From: Darksidea phi
Lineage: Eukaryota > Ascomycota > Dothideomycetes > Pleosporales > Lentitheciaceae
DNA length: 64,000 nucleotides
Assembly (NCBI GenBank): GCA_030770425.1
Contig: JASJFT010000161.1
Coordinates: 40,824 to 104,823, forward strand
Direction: 5' to 3'
Below the pieces are notes generated by a model that ran no database searches, was not told where the DNA came from, and worked only from the letters and a program-made list of their open reading frames with translations. Numbering within the stretch: the stretch's first letter is position 1; each line of letters starts with the position of its first letter. Of this stretch, positions 46,238 to 57,337 are shown one piece after another. The position numbers were made by a program, and so were the translations under genes.

Positions 46238-47138
46238 GGCGCGGCAAACCACGAAGGAATATTCAGCACGACCGCCCGTCAAGGTCCTTGACAACGCATC
46301 CTCAACGCACCTTACCGGCAGGCGTACGGCACTGCTCTCGTTGCGAAAATTGCCCACTTCTCCACTAAAGCTGGGCATGCGCATCCAACCGAGCACACAA
46401 CAAGCAGGTTCCCTAATTCGGTCATACAGAAAGACTGTCCGGCCCGCTTTGACGCCTTCTACGTGCGTTGCCGCTACCACTACCGTCCGTTGCCACATCA
46501 AGTCTCCGCAACACATGAAGACCTTCCTATCGCAGACTATCATATGAATGGTCGGTTGGTCTCGTGCCTTCCCCGCAAGGCTGTCACGCGGTCACCTATC
46601 CCGTCGTAAACGTGGTTGGCACGAACTACACGCATCAATCAAACCCCGCTATCTCTAGCATATGCAGCGAATTTAGAACAGGAAGGAGAAAGCATTTAGC
46701 TAGCCACCCAGCGCCATGGATATAGTCATTGTACACAGGCTTAGTATGCTCCGGGGAGAAAAGTAACGTTATACTTGTGTACCCTACCAAGCATCGCTAT
46801 GTCCGCAAGTAAATACCCATAGACCATTCAACCCAACATACCACAAGAGCTTCCAGGCAGAGAGGAGCTGTTTTAAAGTTTCTATACGCTTATGTATCGC
46901 TATACTAGTTGTGAGAACAAGAGGGGGGTATACAGGAAGAATGTAAAGCTGCTGCCGATGTATGGGAGGTACCTGTAAACGCCTGACCCGATCCAGTCCA
47001 CCCAATGCCGCGCAATCAGCCTGATACCAACCAAGCCGTGCCACATGCAAAGATACCCATGATATACAAACACCATGTTAGACCAAGGCGCGCGGCGTTA
47101 CTTTCAGCTCCCCCATTTCCCCTTGTTCCCGCCCCATG
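46238..47138. other. Convergent spacer, no gene recognised
   Basis: This lies between the 3' ends of the tRNA thiolase gene (+) and the GH31 gene (-). It contains short overlapping ORFs only, presumably 3' UTRs and spacer. Confidence 0.5.
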
Positions 47139-49902
47139 TCAAATTTCAACCTCCCAGGTTCCGCTCAACTTCCACGAGCCATCAACCTCTATGCTCTTTT
47201 TAGCCGAGTCAAACGTGCCAGCCTGGCCTGCACTCGCCTGGCCTAGCACGATGACTTTGCCCACTGTGGCACTCTCGCCGGTGGCTGGCGCAAAGGCGAA
47301 TGAGCCCGTTGTGCTCAACTTGCCGTCTTTGAACTCGAAGTTGATCTCGCTAACCTCTGTCTGCTCAATCTTCTCGCCCTCATCAAGATACAATCTACCC
47401 TTGGCATAGCCCTGTGCATCTGGCGCAACAAGAAGCTCGAAGTCTTCTTGGCGGAGTAAGGCGGTAGTATTGGCGCTGTTAACGCGGCGCGGTATGATGG
47501 CGCCACCACGGATGTGAACAGGAATGTCTGTGTACTTGACACCAGACAGAGACACATTGGCACCCTGGCCCTGCACGACCTCACCAGTCCAGTAGTCATA
47601 GAAAACATCCTTGGGCAGGTAAAACGATACGTGGTCGGAATAGTCAGTCGTAACGGGCGAAATAAGTAGTGCGTCGCCGTAGAACCATTGCTCCTGGATA
47701 GCGAAGGTGTTGGCGTCGTTGGGATAGAGATAAAACATGGGATTGATCATGGGTACACCATCTTTAGTCTGATAGTGTAGTGCGGTGTAGATGTAGTCCA
47801 TAAGTTTGTAGCGGGTGTCGATGGCCTTCTTTCCTGCTTCTGCAACAATAGGCCACTGGTAAAACTCCTGAGGGATAGTACTGAACTCGGCGTGGTTGCG
47901 GTAGAAAGGCTGGAAGGCACCGAGAAGGGCCCAGCGCGCACATAGCTTCTCGTCCGTGTTGCCGTTGAAACCGCAGACGTCGGAACCAACCATAGGCATC
48001 TGGTGCATGGCAACCCAGGCAAGCATCTGGCGAATTGAGATGCGATAGTCTTCCCATGTGGAAGTGTTATCACCGAACCAATGGGTAGCCTTGCGGCCAG
48101 TGCCAGCGAAAGTGGATCGTGTGAGTACCATGGGCCGAAGACCGGGGCGACGCGCAAGCATAGCATCGTAGGTTGTGTGAGACATCATATGGCCGTAGAG
48201 ATTGTGCGTGTCATACTGAATGGTACCGTCGTAGTTGGTCGTGTTGAACCAGATCGTATTATCCGAAAGACCAGTCAGATGAGTACCGACTGTATAATCA
48301 GGGTCAAAAGGTTCCCTATCTGGCAGACCCTTCATCTGGCCATCTTCCACAGCCCTCTTGTTTGGCTGAAAGCTATCTGGGAAGCCGGGAATTGGGCGGC
48401 CGGTATTGGGACGTGGGTCGAATTTCGGCTCGGGCGGGTTGTCACCCGGGTCCTGTGGATCGCAGTCCCGGTTTTTGCAAAAGTTGGAGGCTTCGTTCAT
48501 GTCGACCCAGATGCCATCAAGGTTGATACCAGTCTCCGAATCAAAGGCTCTAGAAATCTCTTCGGCCCACCATTTCGCAGTGTTAGGCGCAAACCAATCC
48601 GGCCACACGACTGTTCCAGCCCATTGAATACCCAGGTTCTCGGAGCCATCCGCGTTCTTGTGGAACACGTCTAAGTCATGGCCTCGTGAGTATGTTCCGT
48701 AGTTCTCAACCACGTGGACACCGGGGTCGAGGATCAAGACATAACGCTGGCCACGCTCATGAAGCGTCGTAACTAGCTCTTGTACCTTAGGCAAGGGGAA
48801 GCGTTCCGGGTCGGTAGTGAAATCTTGACGCAGGTCCATATAATCGATATCAGTCCACATGACTTCCAGCGGAATGCCAGCAGTGGAATAGTTGGCAACG
48901 ACTTCTGCAACCATGTTGACGTCCCAGTAGCCGTACTTGCACTGATGGAAGCCTAAAGACCAATATGGGAACATAGCCGAGTGGCCAACTACATCGGCGT
49001 ATTGAGTAGAAACATCGGTAGGTGAACTACCAGCCATGAAGTAGAGGTCAATGACTCCACCAATGGAATTGTACTCTAGGTACTGATCCCCAGACTCCGT
49101 TTGGTCAATCTTGACGTCCATGGGATCCGAGTTTAGCATGAAGACGCCATGGGTACCCTTGTCGCCGCGATGCTCAAAGTACACGGGGTGGCTGCCGTAT
49201 AGATTGGCATTGTGGGGAATACCGGGTGACTCGGCATTGAGGAAGGTGCGACGGTAGCCTTTGGTCGGCAGATGGAACGGGTCGGTGTGTTCTCCAAAGC
49301 CGTACAAATGAGGATTCTGCGGCAGGCTAGTGCGAAGTCGGAGATATTGAGACTCGAAGATCAACTGCGCAGCTGAAGTGTCGAATAGCACCTCACCATT
49401 CTCTTTTCGCGTCACCTTGAAAGAAAAGGGCTTCTCTGCAATGGAGAACTCCAAGACAGAGCTGTCAGGCGATGCCTTTTCATGTGGCGGCCGCGGCACA
49501 ACATCCTGTTGCACTTGGTACACGTTGAGGTCGGCGTCGAAGATCTTGACGTGGAGTCGCTCGTCTATATGCATTTTAGTGGGAGATCCATTAGAAACAG
49601 TCGCGTACCCTAAAATTGCCGAATGTCTGAAGGTTATAGTACTTACTGTTCTGATACTCGACTTCTAACTTCAAGTTCTTGATGTCAAAGCCAAACGCAT
49701 CGCAGGCATCACCCGCGAGAGTGAGGTCGGCCGTCAGACCCGAGTCTGATTTGACTACATTCGAAGCTGCATACCCAGGACAAGCATCGGGATCTTTGGA
49801 ACCACGGGGCACGAGAACAGCATCGCCGTTTCGTAAAGTAGGAACAGCAGAGGCAAGCCCCGTACAGGCGACGATGCCGAGCACTAATTCCTGCGCAAAC
49901 AT
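47139..49902 (-). CDS. Secreted GH31 alpha-glucosidase-type hydrolase
   Basis: Exon 1 is 49647-49902, the intron 49565-49646 (82 bp, GTAAGT...ATATAG), exon 2 47139-49564; the product is 893 residues. The signal peptide is MFAQELVLGIVACTGLASA. Exon 1 also carries CPGYAASNVVKSDSGLTADL, typical of the N-terminus of fungal GH31 enzymes. Catalytic sites: nucleophile in GIWVDMNEASNF (Asp ~440) and acid/base in HWFGDNTSTW (Asp ~584). Other family blocks: LYGFGEHTDPFHLP, QCKYGYWDVN, PMVLTRSTFAGTG, MVGSDVCGF and PVHIRGGAIIP. GH31 retaining enzymes release glucose from the non-reducing ends of maltose, starch fragments or related glucosides; some members also act on other linkages. Several N-glycosylation sites and the signal peptide place it outside the cell. 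The exact substrate is not readable from the sequence. Confidence 0.95.
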
Positions 49903-50822
49903 ATGGATTTAGGTTGATTTGTGGAACCAACTGTGCGCCAGAATCAGGGCAGTAGAGCTTAGTATAAATAACAGTACGAATAGGCTGAGTGACTGTCGGG
50001 TGCCCAAGTCGGCCACTTGGGGAAACTGTTGTGACTAAGCTAGCGATTGAACACGGCGCATGATGTTGAACAGACGCGGTATATAAGATCACTCGCACGG
50101 AAAGTGGCTGGGGCCGTTTCCTGGGTCACAGCGCAGATCTTCCTCGATGTCTAATCTCGACAGGGCGACGTGCAGGGTCCCCGCATTTAAGCCGGAAGGC
50201 TGGATTGTGTTGACGGGGCGTTTGACTGCCATGCAGAGTCGGAGGCACCGCAGCTGCAGCCGCACAAGGGCAGCGAATGCGGTGAAGGTATACTTTGACC
50301 AGTCACATCCGCTAGACATTTCCGCGGAGGTCGTACTGGGGCAGATTATGTCCATGTTGGCACGCGACAGCACACATCGTTTCTGCAGTGACGGCTCTCG
50401 AGAAGGCGTACGAATCACACGGGAGATTGACGTAAACCTCAAGGTAGATCTGGCTCTGGACGTTGCTGATCATCAGTGCACCTCCTTGCCTGTCAGCTTC
50501 TGAAGTCCGGAAATCAGGGCGGAGACATCCTTACCGTAAGCAGATGAAAGGCGGACTCGTGCGAGATGGGCATGCACCTTTGTTTGTCAGAATATTGAAG
50601 AGGAGCGGGGGATGTTTGACGTGGATCGACGAAACGGGCAGGTGCGCGGCCTGGCTAAGCGTAATCCTGCCGCTACAAATTGATTGGGCCGAGGGGACCC
50701 TACTAAATGGCTTCCAGGTTTTTTAGCCCACTCCTTCAACAGACGTTCCTTAGCTGTGTGAGGCTGGAAAGCCATTCAGAGGACCTATTCAGAGGATAAT
50801 ACTATCCCTCCTATACACCGTC
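49903..50822. other. Intergenic spacer with promoter of the GH31 gene
   Basis: This is the upstream flank of the GH31 gene (-) and the downstream flank of the BBE oxidase gene (-). Overlapping ORFs of ~118 codons on both strands (50147-50503 plus, 50089-50442 minus) have no family features. Confidence 0.45.
49963..49970 (-). promoter_or_regulatory. TATA-like element upstream of the GH31 gene
   Basis: On the minus strand this reads TATTTATA, about 60 bp upstream of the ATG at 49902. It is a plausible but unproven TATA box. Confidence 0.4.
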
Positions 50823-52742
50823 TCACTTCCTACAGAGCCTACTGTCCTGACTGGGCAAGTGTCCTAGCAACAATTCACTCATCGTCCAATCCTCACTCCC
50901 TATCGCGTTCTGTGCATAAAACACACCCTCGGGATCCCAACGCTGCTTGATTTCGTACAATCTCTGATATTTGCTCCCATGGAAGCTCTCCTGCCAATTA
51001 GGTTCGACATAGTCCGATTCTGACATATACGTCCCGCTCCCTGGCGTCAATGCCCTCCATTTTGGATTCCACTCATATGTGAGATTACGCGATAGCTGTG
51101 TGACGTACTCCGCGCTATCAGTAGGATTCCATGTAACGAACATGATAGCGAACATGAGGACGTCACGCCAAGCGGGGTTGACTGCGTTATCAATATCCCG
51201 GGAATTAGGCGGATTTCGCATATTGAACATGATCAGGTTTGCGCCTGCGTCAAAGACCTCTCGTATAGCATCGAAACTCGCTGCGCGTGTGGTGCTGTTC
51301 GACATTGTGGACCGGGGAAAGAAACGGGACGCTTGTCGCATGTTCCATGTCCAAGGTTCTTGCGGGAAGCCATCTGCCCAGGCGTCGGGGAAGTTATCGT
51401 ATTCGCGGATGATGGGCTCGAAGGGAACACCAATGGCTTTCCATTTCTCCACCTGTGGTGCGATGCTGGCGCGAAATTCGACTTCGGACGTGTTCGGGGC
51501 AACCCATGATGTCATATCGTGGAAGATCTCTCCGTTCACGTGGCGGATGCGGTAATAAGAGTAGTATCCTAAGTCGGCGTAGTACTCGAAGTTGTCGACA
51601 TACTCTTTCTGCGCTTCCCAAAACTTATCTCGTGTAAAGTTTCCGCCGGTACTCATGTTGTACTGCATTGTAGTCACTTTGATCTGTGGAAAGGCTTTAA
51701 TGACCATGGAGGTCACTACACCATACGTAGATCCGCCACCACCCCGGATTGCCCAGTAGAGGTCTGAGTTGGTAGCCGGGTCTGCGACGATAAAGGCACC
51801 CGTAGCTGTGACGAGTTCGATGGAGAGAACATGGTCGGCGGCCATACCATATATGGAGGTTAAAGGGGAGTGGCCACCGCCTTGTATATAGCCGCCTATG
51901 TGCCCAACCGTCTATATGAGCGTAAGAGTTGATATACGGAGCACTGGTAGGTTTCATGAACTTACCTTTCCCTCACCACCTACGAGTGTAACCTCGTGCC
52001 TCTTCGCAAACGCATACGCCTCATGAGCCTGCACACCCGCTCCGAGCTTCATGCTCGGACCTGTATACTCCTTACTCTCATACCAATTAAATGACTTTTC
52101 CTTAAGATGGTGTGTCCAGATGCTCAACGCACCCCTTCCAACGCTCTTAGCACCAAAATCGTGCCCTGTATTCTTGATGACGAGGCGGATATTGTGGTCG
52201 CGGGCAAAATTGACTGCATGTTGTATTTGCGCGACGCTGGTAACCTTCACTACGTATTCTGGGAACGCGCCGAGCGTACAAGTTTTGGCGTGTGTGTTAA
52301 TGGAAAGGAAGGAGGGTGCGAAGGCCGGCGGCATGCATGTCATTCCTTGAAAGAGAACGGCACGGATGGAGGTTGGGTCTTCGATCCGGAGGGTAGAGTT
52401 GCCCCAGGTGTTGGATATGGACTGGCACTCTGAGGAATTAGTTGCAGCACCGTTGCGATAGCACGGCGAGGCTTCTGGTAGAGTTTTGAGAAGTGCTCCT
52501 TCTAGAGTTATGTTGAGTTCTTGCCATTGTTGCGGCGATGGCCAGTCAGGATCGGTGGGATATGTCTTGCATTTCTTTGCGTCTCGGGCTGATACCTCGT
52601 GAGGAAGGCTGAATTTGTAGTCCTTCAAAGGGATCTTTTCAATTCCTGCTCTTATCTCCTGCTCGGTGTTTGCTGCTAACCCTATGACAGAAATTATCTG
52701 AAGCACGGGTAAGATCGCCCCTAGTGAGAACCATCGATGCAT
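50823..52742 (-). CDS. Secreted BBE-type FAD-linked oxidase lacking the usual cysteine
   Basis: Exon 1 is 51966-52742, the intron 51912-51965 (54 bp, GTAAGT...ATATAG), exon 2 50823-51911; the product is 621 residues. It opens with a hydrophobic signal-like segment (LGAILPVLQIISVIGLAA). The PP-type FAD-binding fold is seen in YVVKVTSVAQIQHAVNFAR, IKNTGHDFGAKSVG (His for covalent FAD attachment), GAGVQAHEAYAFAK and IGGYIQGGGHSPL. The BBE C-terminal substrate/FAD motif appears as YVEPNWQESFHGSKYQRLYE and KQRWDPEGVFYAQNAIGSEDW. Many fungal relatives have a Cys between the VGGE and GGG segments that forms a second flavin bond; here the segment reads VGGEGKTVGHIGG without Cys. Such oxidases act on sugars, alcohols or alkaloid-like compounds; the substrate is unknown. 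Confidence 0.92.
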
Positions 52743-53403
52743 CTTTACAGCAGTGGTCTAGAAGAAAGATGTGCGGCGTGGTGCTTCTAATAGCACTGTT
52801 CCAATACCATGGTAAGGCTCTATATGTATACCCGGAAACTTCTCACTTTACCTTGCGGGGGTTTTGTAGAACGCGGTTTGTCATGCATGTACTTGTGTCA
52901 AGTTAGAAGCCTCGGCATGCTGATGGATAAATTGCATACGAGCTTATGGCGCGCGGGCACGAATAGAACATGCATCTCTCCACTCGGCAGATCTCAGCTT
53001 GCTGTGGATACTTCCAAAGTGCATGTCGGCGACATAGCAATGCCAAACGCTCAGCCCTAAGGGTCCCAAATGACTGGTGGATTCGTTTAATGAGCGGCCC
53101 CAGCCGGAGCGCTGGAAGAAGGGCGCATATACCGATCAGATCTACCAGGGCACGCCAAAGCTATCGATAAGTCGGTGAACTTCCGTGTAGTTGTGCTGGA
53201 GCAGAGAAGGTGGGAATTGTGACATTACTTGGTTCTCCAATATCACGTAAGCGGTCAAAACATACCGACGCCCCAGCACCAAGAGTAGAGAGGCACGCTA
53301 ACTTGACCAAAACCTCCGAATTCCAAGCCTAAAACTGGCGCTTCCGTTGCTGATTCCTTTATTTGTTCTCACATTTGCGTTGCTCCTCGCTCTCGACCCC
53401 GCA
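52743..53403. promoter_or_regulatory. Divergent spacer
   Basis: This spacer lies between the divergent starts of the BBE oxidase (-) and HAD phosphatase (+) genes and holds both promoters. A TATA-like element for the oxidase is listed separately. Confidence 0.5.
52821..52830 (-). promoter_or_regulatory. TATA-like element upstream of the BBE oxidase gene
   Basis: The minus strand reads TATACATATA about 80 bp before the ATG at 52742. It is a plausible TATA box. Confidence 0.4.
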
Positions 53404-54082
53404 ATGCCCCGCCGCGGCGCAAATTCAAATTCCGGCAACTCAACCACAACTACCACCGCCCTTGTGGAGAAAACGGCATGGCCCGCCACATTCACAGACG
53501 GCCTTCCCCTACCCAGGATAGTCGTGTTTGACCTGGACTATACACTATGGCCGTTCTGGGTGGACACGCATGTTACGGGGCCAATCAAGGCGCAAGAAGG
53601 CGGCCTGAAGGTTAAAGATCGATTTGGCGAAGCATATGGCTTCTACGCCGACGTTGGTGGCGTGCTGGATGCAGTACTTCTTCAGTCTCCTTATTTTCTG
53701 TCACATGCGTTAACACTCGCAGCTCAAACAAAAATCTATCCTCATAGCCGCCGCCTCGCGCACCCACGCCCCCGACCTTGGCCGCGAGATGCTCAAGCTC
53801 CTCAAGATCCCCAGCTCTTCGTCGTCCTCCTCCCAGCGTGCGATAGACTACTTCGATCACCTGCAAATATATCCGGGCAGCAAGACCACGCATTTCGAGA
53901 GGATACAGAGGGATACAGGAATAGCGTATGAAGAGATGCTCTTCTTTGATGACGAGGCAAGGAATAAGAACGTAGAGGTGCTGGGGGTGGTTATGTGGCT
54001 TGTTAGGGACGGAGTGACGCGCGACGAGATTGATAAGGGAGTGAGAAGTTGGAGGAAGAGGAATAGGAGGGTGACTGAGTGA
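53404..54082 (+). CDS. MDP-1-like HAD phosphatase
   Basis: Exon 1 is 53404-53673, the intron 53674-53722 (49 bp, GTACTT...GTTAACAC...GCAG), exon 2 53723-54082; the product is 209 residues. HAD motif I is VVFDLDYTLWPFWVDTH (Asp 43 and 45: nucleophile and acid/base). Motif II lies after the splice as ILIAAASRTHAPDLGREML. The C-terminal motif is EEMLFFDDEARNKNVEVLG, whose acidic pair binds Mg. These are the marks of magnesium-dependent phosphatase 1, a small capless HAD enzyme active on phosphotyrosine-like or sugar phosphates and linked to repair of glycation products. A six-Ser stretch (KIPSSSSSSSQRA) is an insertion here. The frame upstream of 53404 is open to about 53347 but lacks ATG, so 53404 is taken as the start. 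Confidence 0.9.
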
Positions 54083-55091
54083 GGAAGGGCGGGCTTAATC
54101 CAATTTACGCATGATGAGAGACAAGATTTCATGACCAACTTTTAGGGACGGATCTAATTCTGCGTTGGTATTGCAACGCGGGGTAGAAAGACTGCGCATA
54201 GATTATAGATGCATTGGCCTCGGTTCTTGCGATTCTTGGGCTGTACTGGCCCTTCGGGTAGTCTTCGAATACCACTTCGCTTCCATTAGGAGTACGTACA
54301 ACCCGCGAGACAATGCAAGCACCCTACAAAATTCATCAGCTACAAATGAGCCTTAGCATCTAATTTGGTCCCAACAGGTAAAATACGCTATTATCTATAG
54401 ATTCCCTCGAGAAATTACGGATACCAAAGATGATTCTGAATTTTCTACGTCTGACTCTCCTGCGTCGCACCGTACCTTGACCGGAGGGTACCGCCCTGTG
54501 AGGACGACTACTCTGCTCGCCAAGCCCGTCTCTCCCTTTTTCTTTTTGCTTTAGCCTGTTGCTGCGAAATAAGGAGGGAGTGATCCGAGTCTTCCTCCGG
54601 TCTTGGTACTCTTCTCTCCATGAAAGGTGGTTTGACGGGCATCCTTTATGGGAGCCTCGGACTTATTAGGAGCGTGGCTTCGATGTGTATTGCTTTGGAC
54701 GTTTTGAAGTCTTATAAAGCTCTGTATATGTAGCTTCAGTCTCTTCGCTGTTGATGTTAATGTCTAGTAGGTCGCTCCTTCCATTTGATTAGATTAGCGA
54801 CGTTAGAAGGTAAAGGCATGCCATTGCTCAACAACAATGCCCTCGCGAGGCCGCCTCACCCTTCACCTTAGGGCGGCCTTGTAGCTCACCGCCGTTATCG
54901 CTGTATCCGTCGCGCTTTCCTCTCACCTTATCCCATGTGGCTACTCATATCTACTTCTCCAACCACTCCTCGAACTCTTCTTCTCTCAACAACTCCATCC
55001 GGTAGCCAACTCTCCACAACTTTCTTTAGTAATCTTCTCTCCCTTGTCCGAGTCACAGTTCCTTCTACAAACCTTCACTCCGTTTGTAGCT
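54083..55091. promoter_or_regulatory. Promoter side of the duplicated-module secreted protein gene
   Basis: About 1 kb with no supported gene. The last 150 bp before 55092 are strongly pyrimidine-rich (runs of CTTCT and TCTC), as in well-expressed fungal genes. The rest contains the 3' flank of the HAD gene. Confidence 0.45.
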
Positions 55092-56168
55092 ATGCAGCTC
55101 ATCTCCACCGTCATCGGCGTCCTCACGCTCACTGTACCGCTTGTCGGCGCACTTGCAATTCCTGACTCCGCTGTCGAGCTCCAAGGCATCGAGGTCAGCC
55201 CGCCGAGTTTTAACATTGCGGATGTTGCAAACACCGCGCAATCGACTGAAGCTGCCCTCGTGATTCAGGAAGATGGTGCGCCAGGCCACGCGCAGATCGA
55301 AGAGACGCGTATCGATATCATGGAGAGAGCGGAGATGAATACAACTGCTGATCAGGTCGAATACTGTGGCTGGGCATATACGGAATCCAACTTCCAAGGC
55401 ACCCAGATGTCACTTCCCACCACCCCACCAGGTGCTGGATTCTACTTACCGAAGAGTATAAAGAGCGCCAGCGTGGGCAACGGCTATCGCTTTACTGCTT
55501 TCGAGTGAGTAAAGCTGCAGCATTAGCAGCGTTTTCAATTGACATTCTTTTAGAGATCTGAAATGCCGCGGACCGGCGTACGGCAGCCATGGCACGGCCT
55601 TCTATGGCAACTTCCCTGTGCCTATAAACTGTTACGGATGCACTCGTGTTGCAAAGGGGGCTTCCCTCCTGAGCGACAATACCGACATTGCGAAATTAGT
55701 GGCAGCCGACTCTATCGAGCGCAAGATCGAAGACACGGTAGACGTTATCGAGCGAGCCGATGTCATCACGACCAACAGCATGGAAGTATGTGGCTATATC
55801 TACTCAGACATTGGCCGGCAGGGTACACAGGTAGCCATGCCCGTCACTCCGCCGGGCACTGGATATGAGACACCAATTCTCGCGAAGAGTGCCAATGTTG
55901 GTTGGGGATATCGATTGGTCGCTTTTGAGTGAGTGAGGATAGGAATTCCAAATTTTCTGCATCCGACAAGCAGTTACTAACCGAGTCAATTTGTAGTGGA
56001 TCTGATTGCACTGGGTGGAAGTTCGACACCGAAGGAGTCGCGTTTCGAGGCGACTTCCCCGTTGCGATGCGTTGCATCTCATGCTGGCGAACGGGACAGG
56101 ACCCAAACAACGACCACGTCCCCGCTCCGCCGGGTTTCACCGAGCATCCAATCAAAGGGATGACCTGA
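55092..56168 (+). CDS. Secreted protein with two duplicated Cys-containing modules
   Basis: Exons are 55092-55504, 55554-55928 and 55997-56168, with introns 55505-55553 (49 bp) and 55929-55996 (68 bp). The product is 319 residues. The signal peptide is MQLISTVIGVLTLTVPLVGALA. Module 1 starts near residue 95 (VEYCGWAYTESNFQGTQMSL...SVGNGYRFTAFE, then LKCRGPAYGS...NFPVPINCYGC). Module 2 starts near residue 220 (VCGYIYSDIGRQGTQVAMPV...NVGWGYRLVAF, then DCTGWKFDTEG...DFPVAMRCISC). A similar linker (D[IV][MI]ERA...TT) precedes each. The FQGTQ...SV.NGYR.TAFED..C.G pattern loosely resembles beta/gamma-crystallin-type motifs, a fold found in some secreted fungal and bacterial proteins; this is a guess. 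No enzyme site is seen. The function is unknown; roles outside the cell in surface or microbe contact are possible. Confidence 0.85.
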
Positions 56169-57337
56169 AGGTAAGTCATCGGCTGTTTATTGGAGACTCT
56201 CAGGCCTTTTGCTGACGGCCGTGGATGCAGCGTCGTACCATTCGGTCTTCCCTCTCGATTCAGCGATCGTATCGGTAGATTCAATATAGCTCCCACACAT
56301 TCAGCAATATGGTCTCGAGATGGGTAGGAAGTCGATTATAAAGATACCGCTCTGCGCTGCCCTGAGATATCTCCAGGATACTTTGCTATCAAGACTAGAG
56401 ATTTCACTCTAGTATAATTTACAGCAACTGATAGTCACTAAGACCTCAAAAATATATCTTCTCAATAAACCATCTGCTGACACACATGCTCATGAGTTAA
56501 TTACTACTGTGGTAGAGTCAACGATCGTTTGCGCCCAACGCTTTATTAATACTTTTCGCTATTAACTACAGGTTGTCCCGCAACAGGTGTTCTTTTCTTC
56601 CTTCTATTTATCAAACCGTTATTCTAATTCGGTAGGCTCTAGAAAGGGCCGTGTTTCTCTTTAACTTTCTTACTCACTCATGCGCAGAATCATATAATGC
56701 TTTTTCCACTTACTATAAGAGAGAACATACCAATAAACATCTCATCATCTCTAGTACTCATAGATCCCGAAGTCAGCGATAATTGTCATTTTCACCTTCA
56801 AGAATTGGAGTAAATGCTATTCGAATATTGGCTCGGCGGTTCGAGTGCGTACGTAACCATGATGTGTAATGCGACTTCAAATTTAGTAGAGAGTCCAGTG
56901 ACCAGGGGCGGTTCTGTGAGGGTGGATGCAAGGGGAGTACGGGTGTAGAGGAGCTGACACGGAAATATCTCCCTGTCTTTCTTCCGGTGTTCAAATACAA
57001 TGGTTGTCTCATATGTAGTAAGGTGCAGGTCTCAAGGGGTCCTTGCCTTTGTGCCTGCATGGTCATTTCAGAGGGCCAAGGGCTAAGGACCTGATTCTCA
57101 GGCTCACGAGACTCTCTGGCGTACTCCCTCTCGCTATGAACAAAGGGACTTATAAGGCTGTTGGGCAATGTTTCTTTGCCATTTTTGGGTACATGGGTTT
57201 GCGACAAAGAAAGTTAGAAGAACAGACATGTTGTCTTTGTTTAAGCGGGCCCTTATCAAGACACAGACTGAAGTCCGCGGGCGCGTGTACATAATTTCCC
57301 AATTCCGGTTACCGGGATTACTCGACTGAACATCAAC
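56169..57337. other. Intergenic spacer, no gene recognised
   Basis: This is the 3' flank of the duplicated-module gene and the promoter of the next plus-strand gene. Part (56340-56770) is AT-rich. A 144-codon minus ORF (56773-57207) lacks any recognisable family feature. Confidence 0.5.

Noticed and set aside
50089..50503. Overlapping ~118-codon ORFs on both strands upstream of the GH31 gene
   Set aside because: Neither has a recognisable family feature or signal peptide, and they overlap each other.
56773..57207. 144-codon minus-strand ORF
   Set aside because: No family resemblance, no signal peptide or splice signals; it lies in the promoter side of the next gene.
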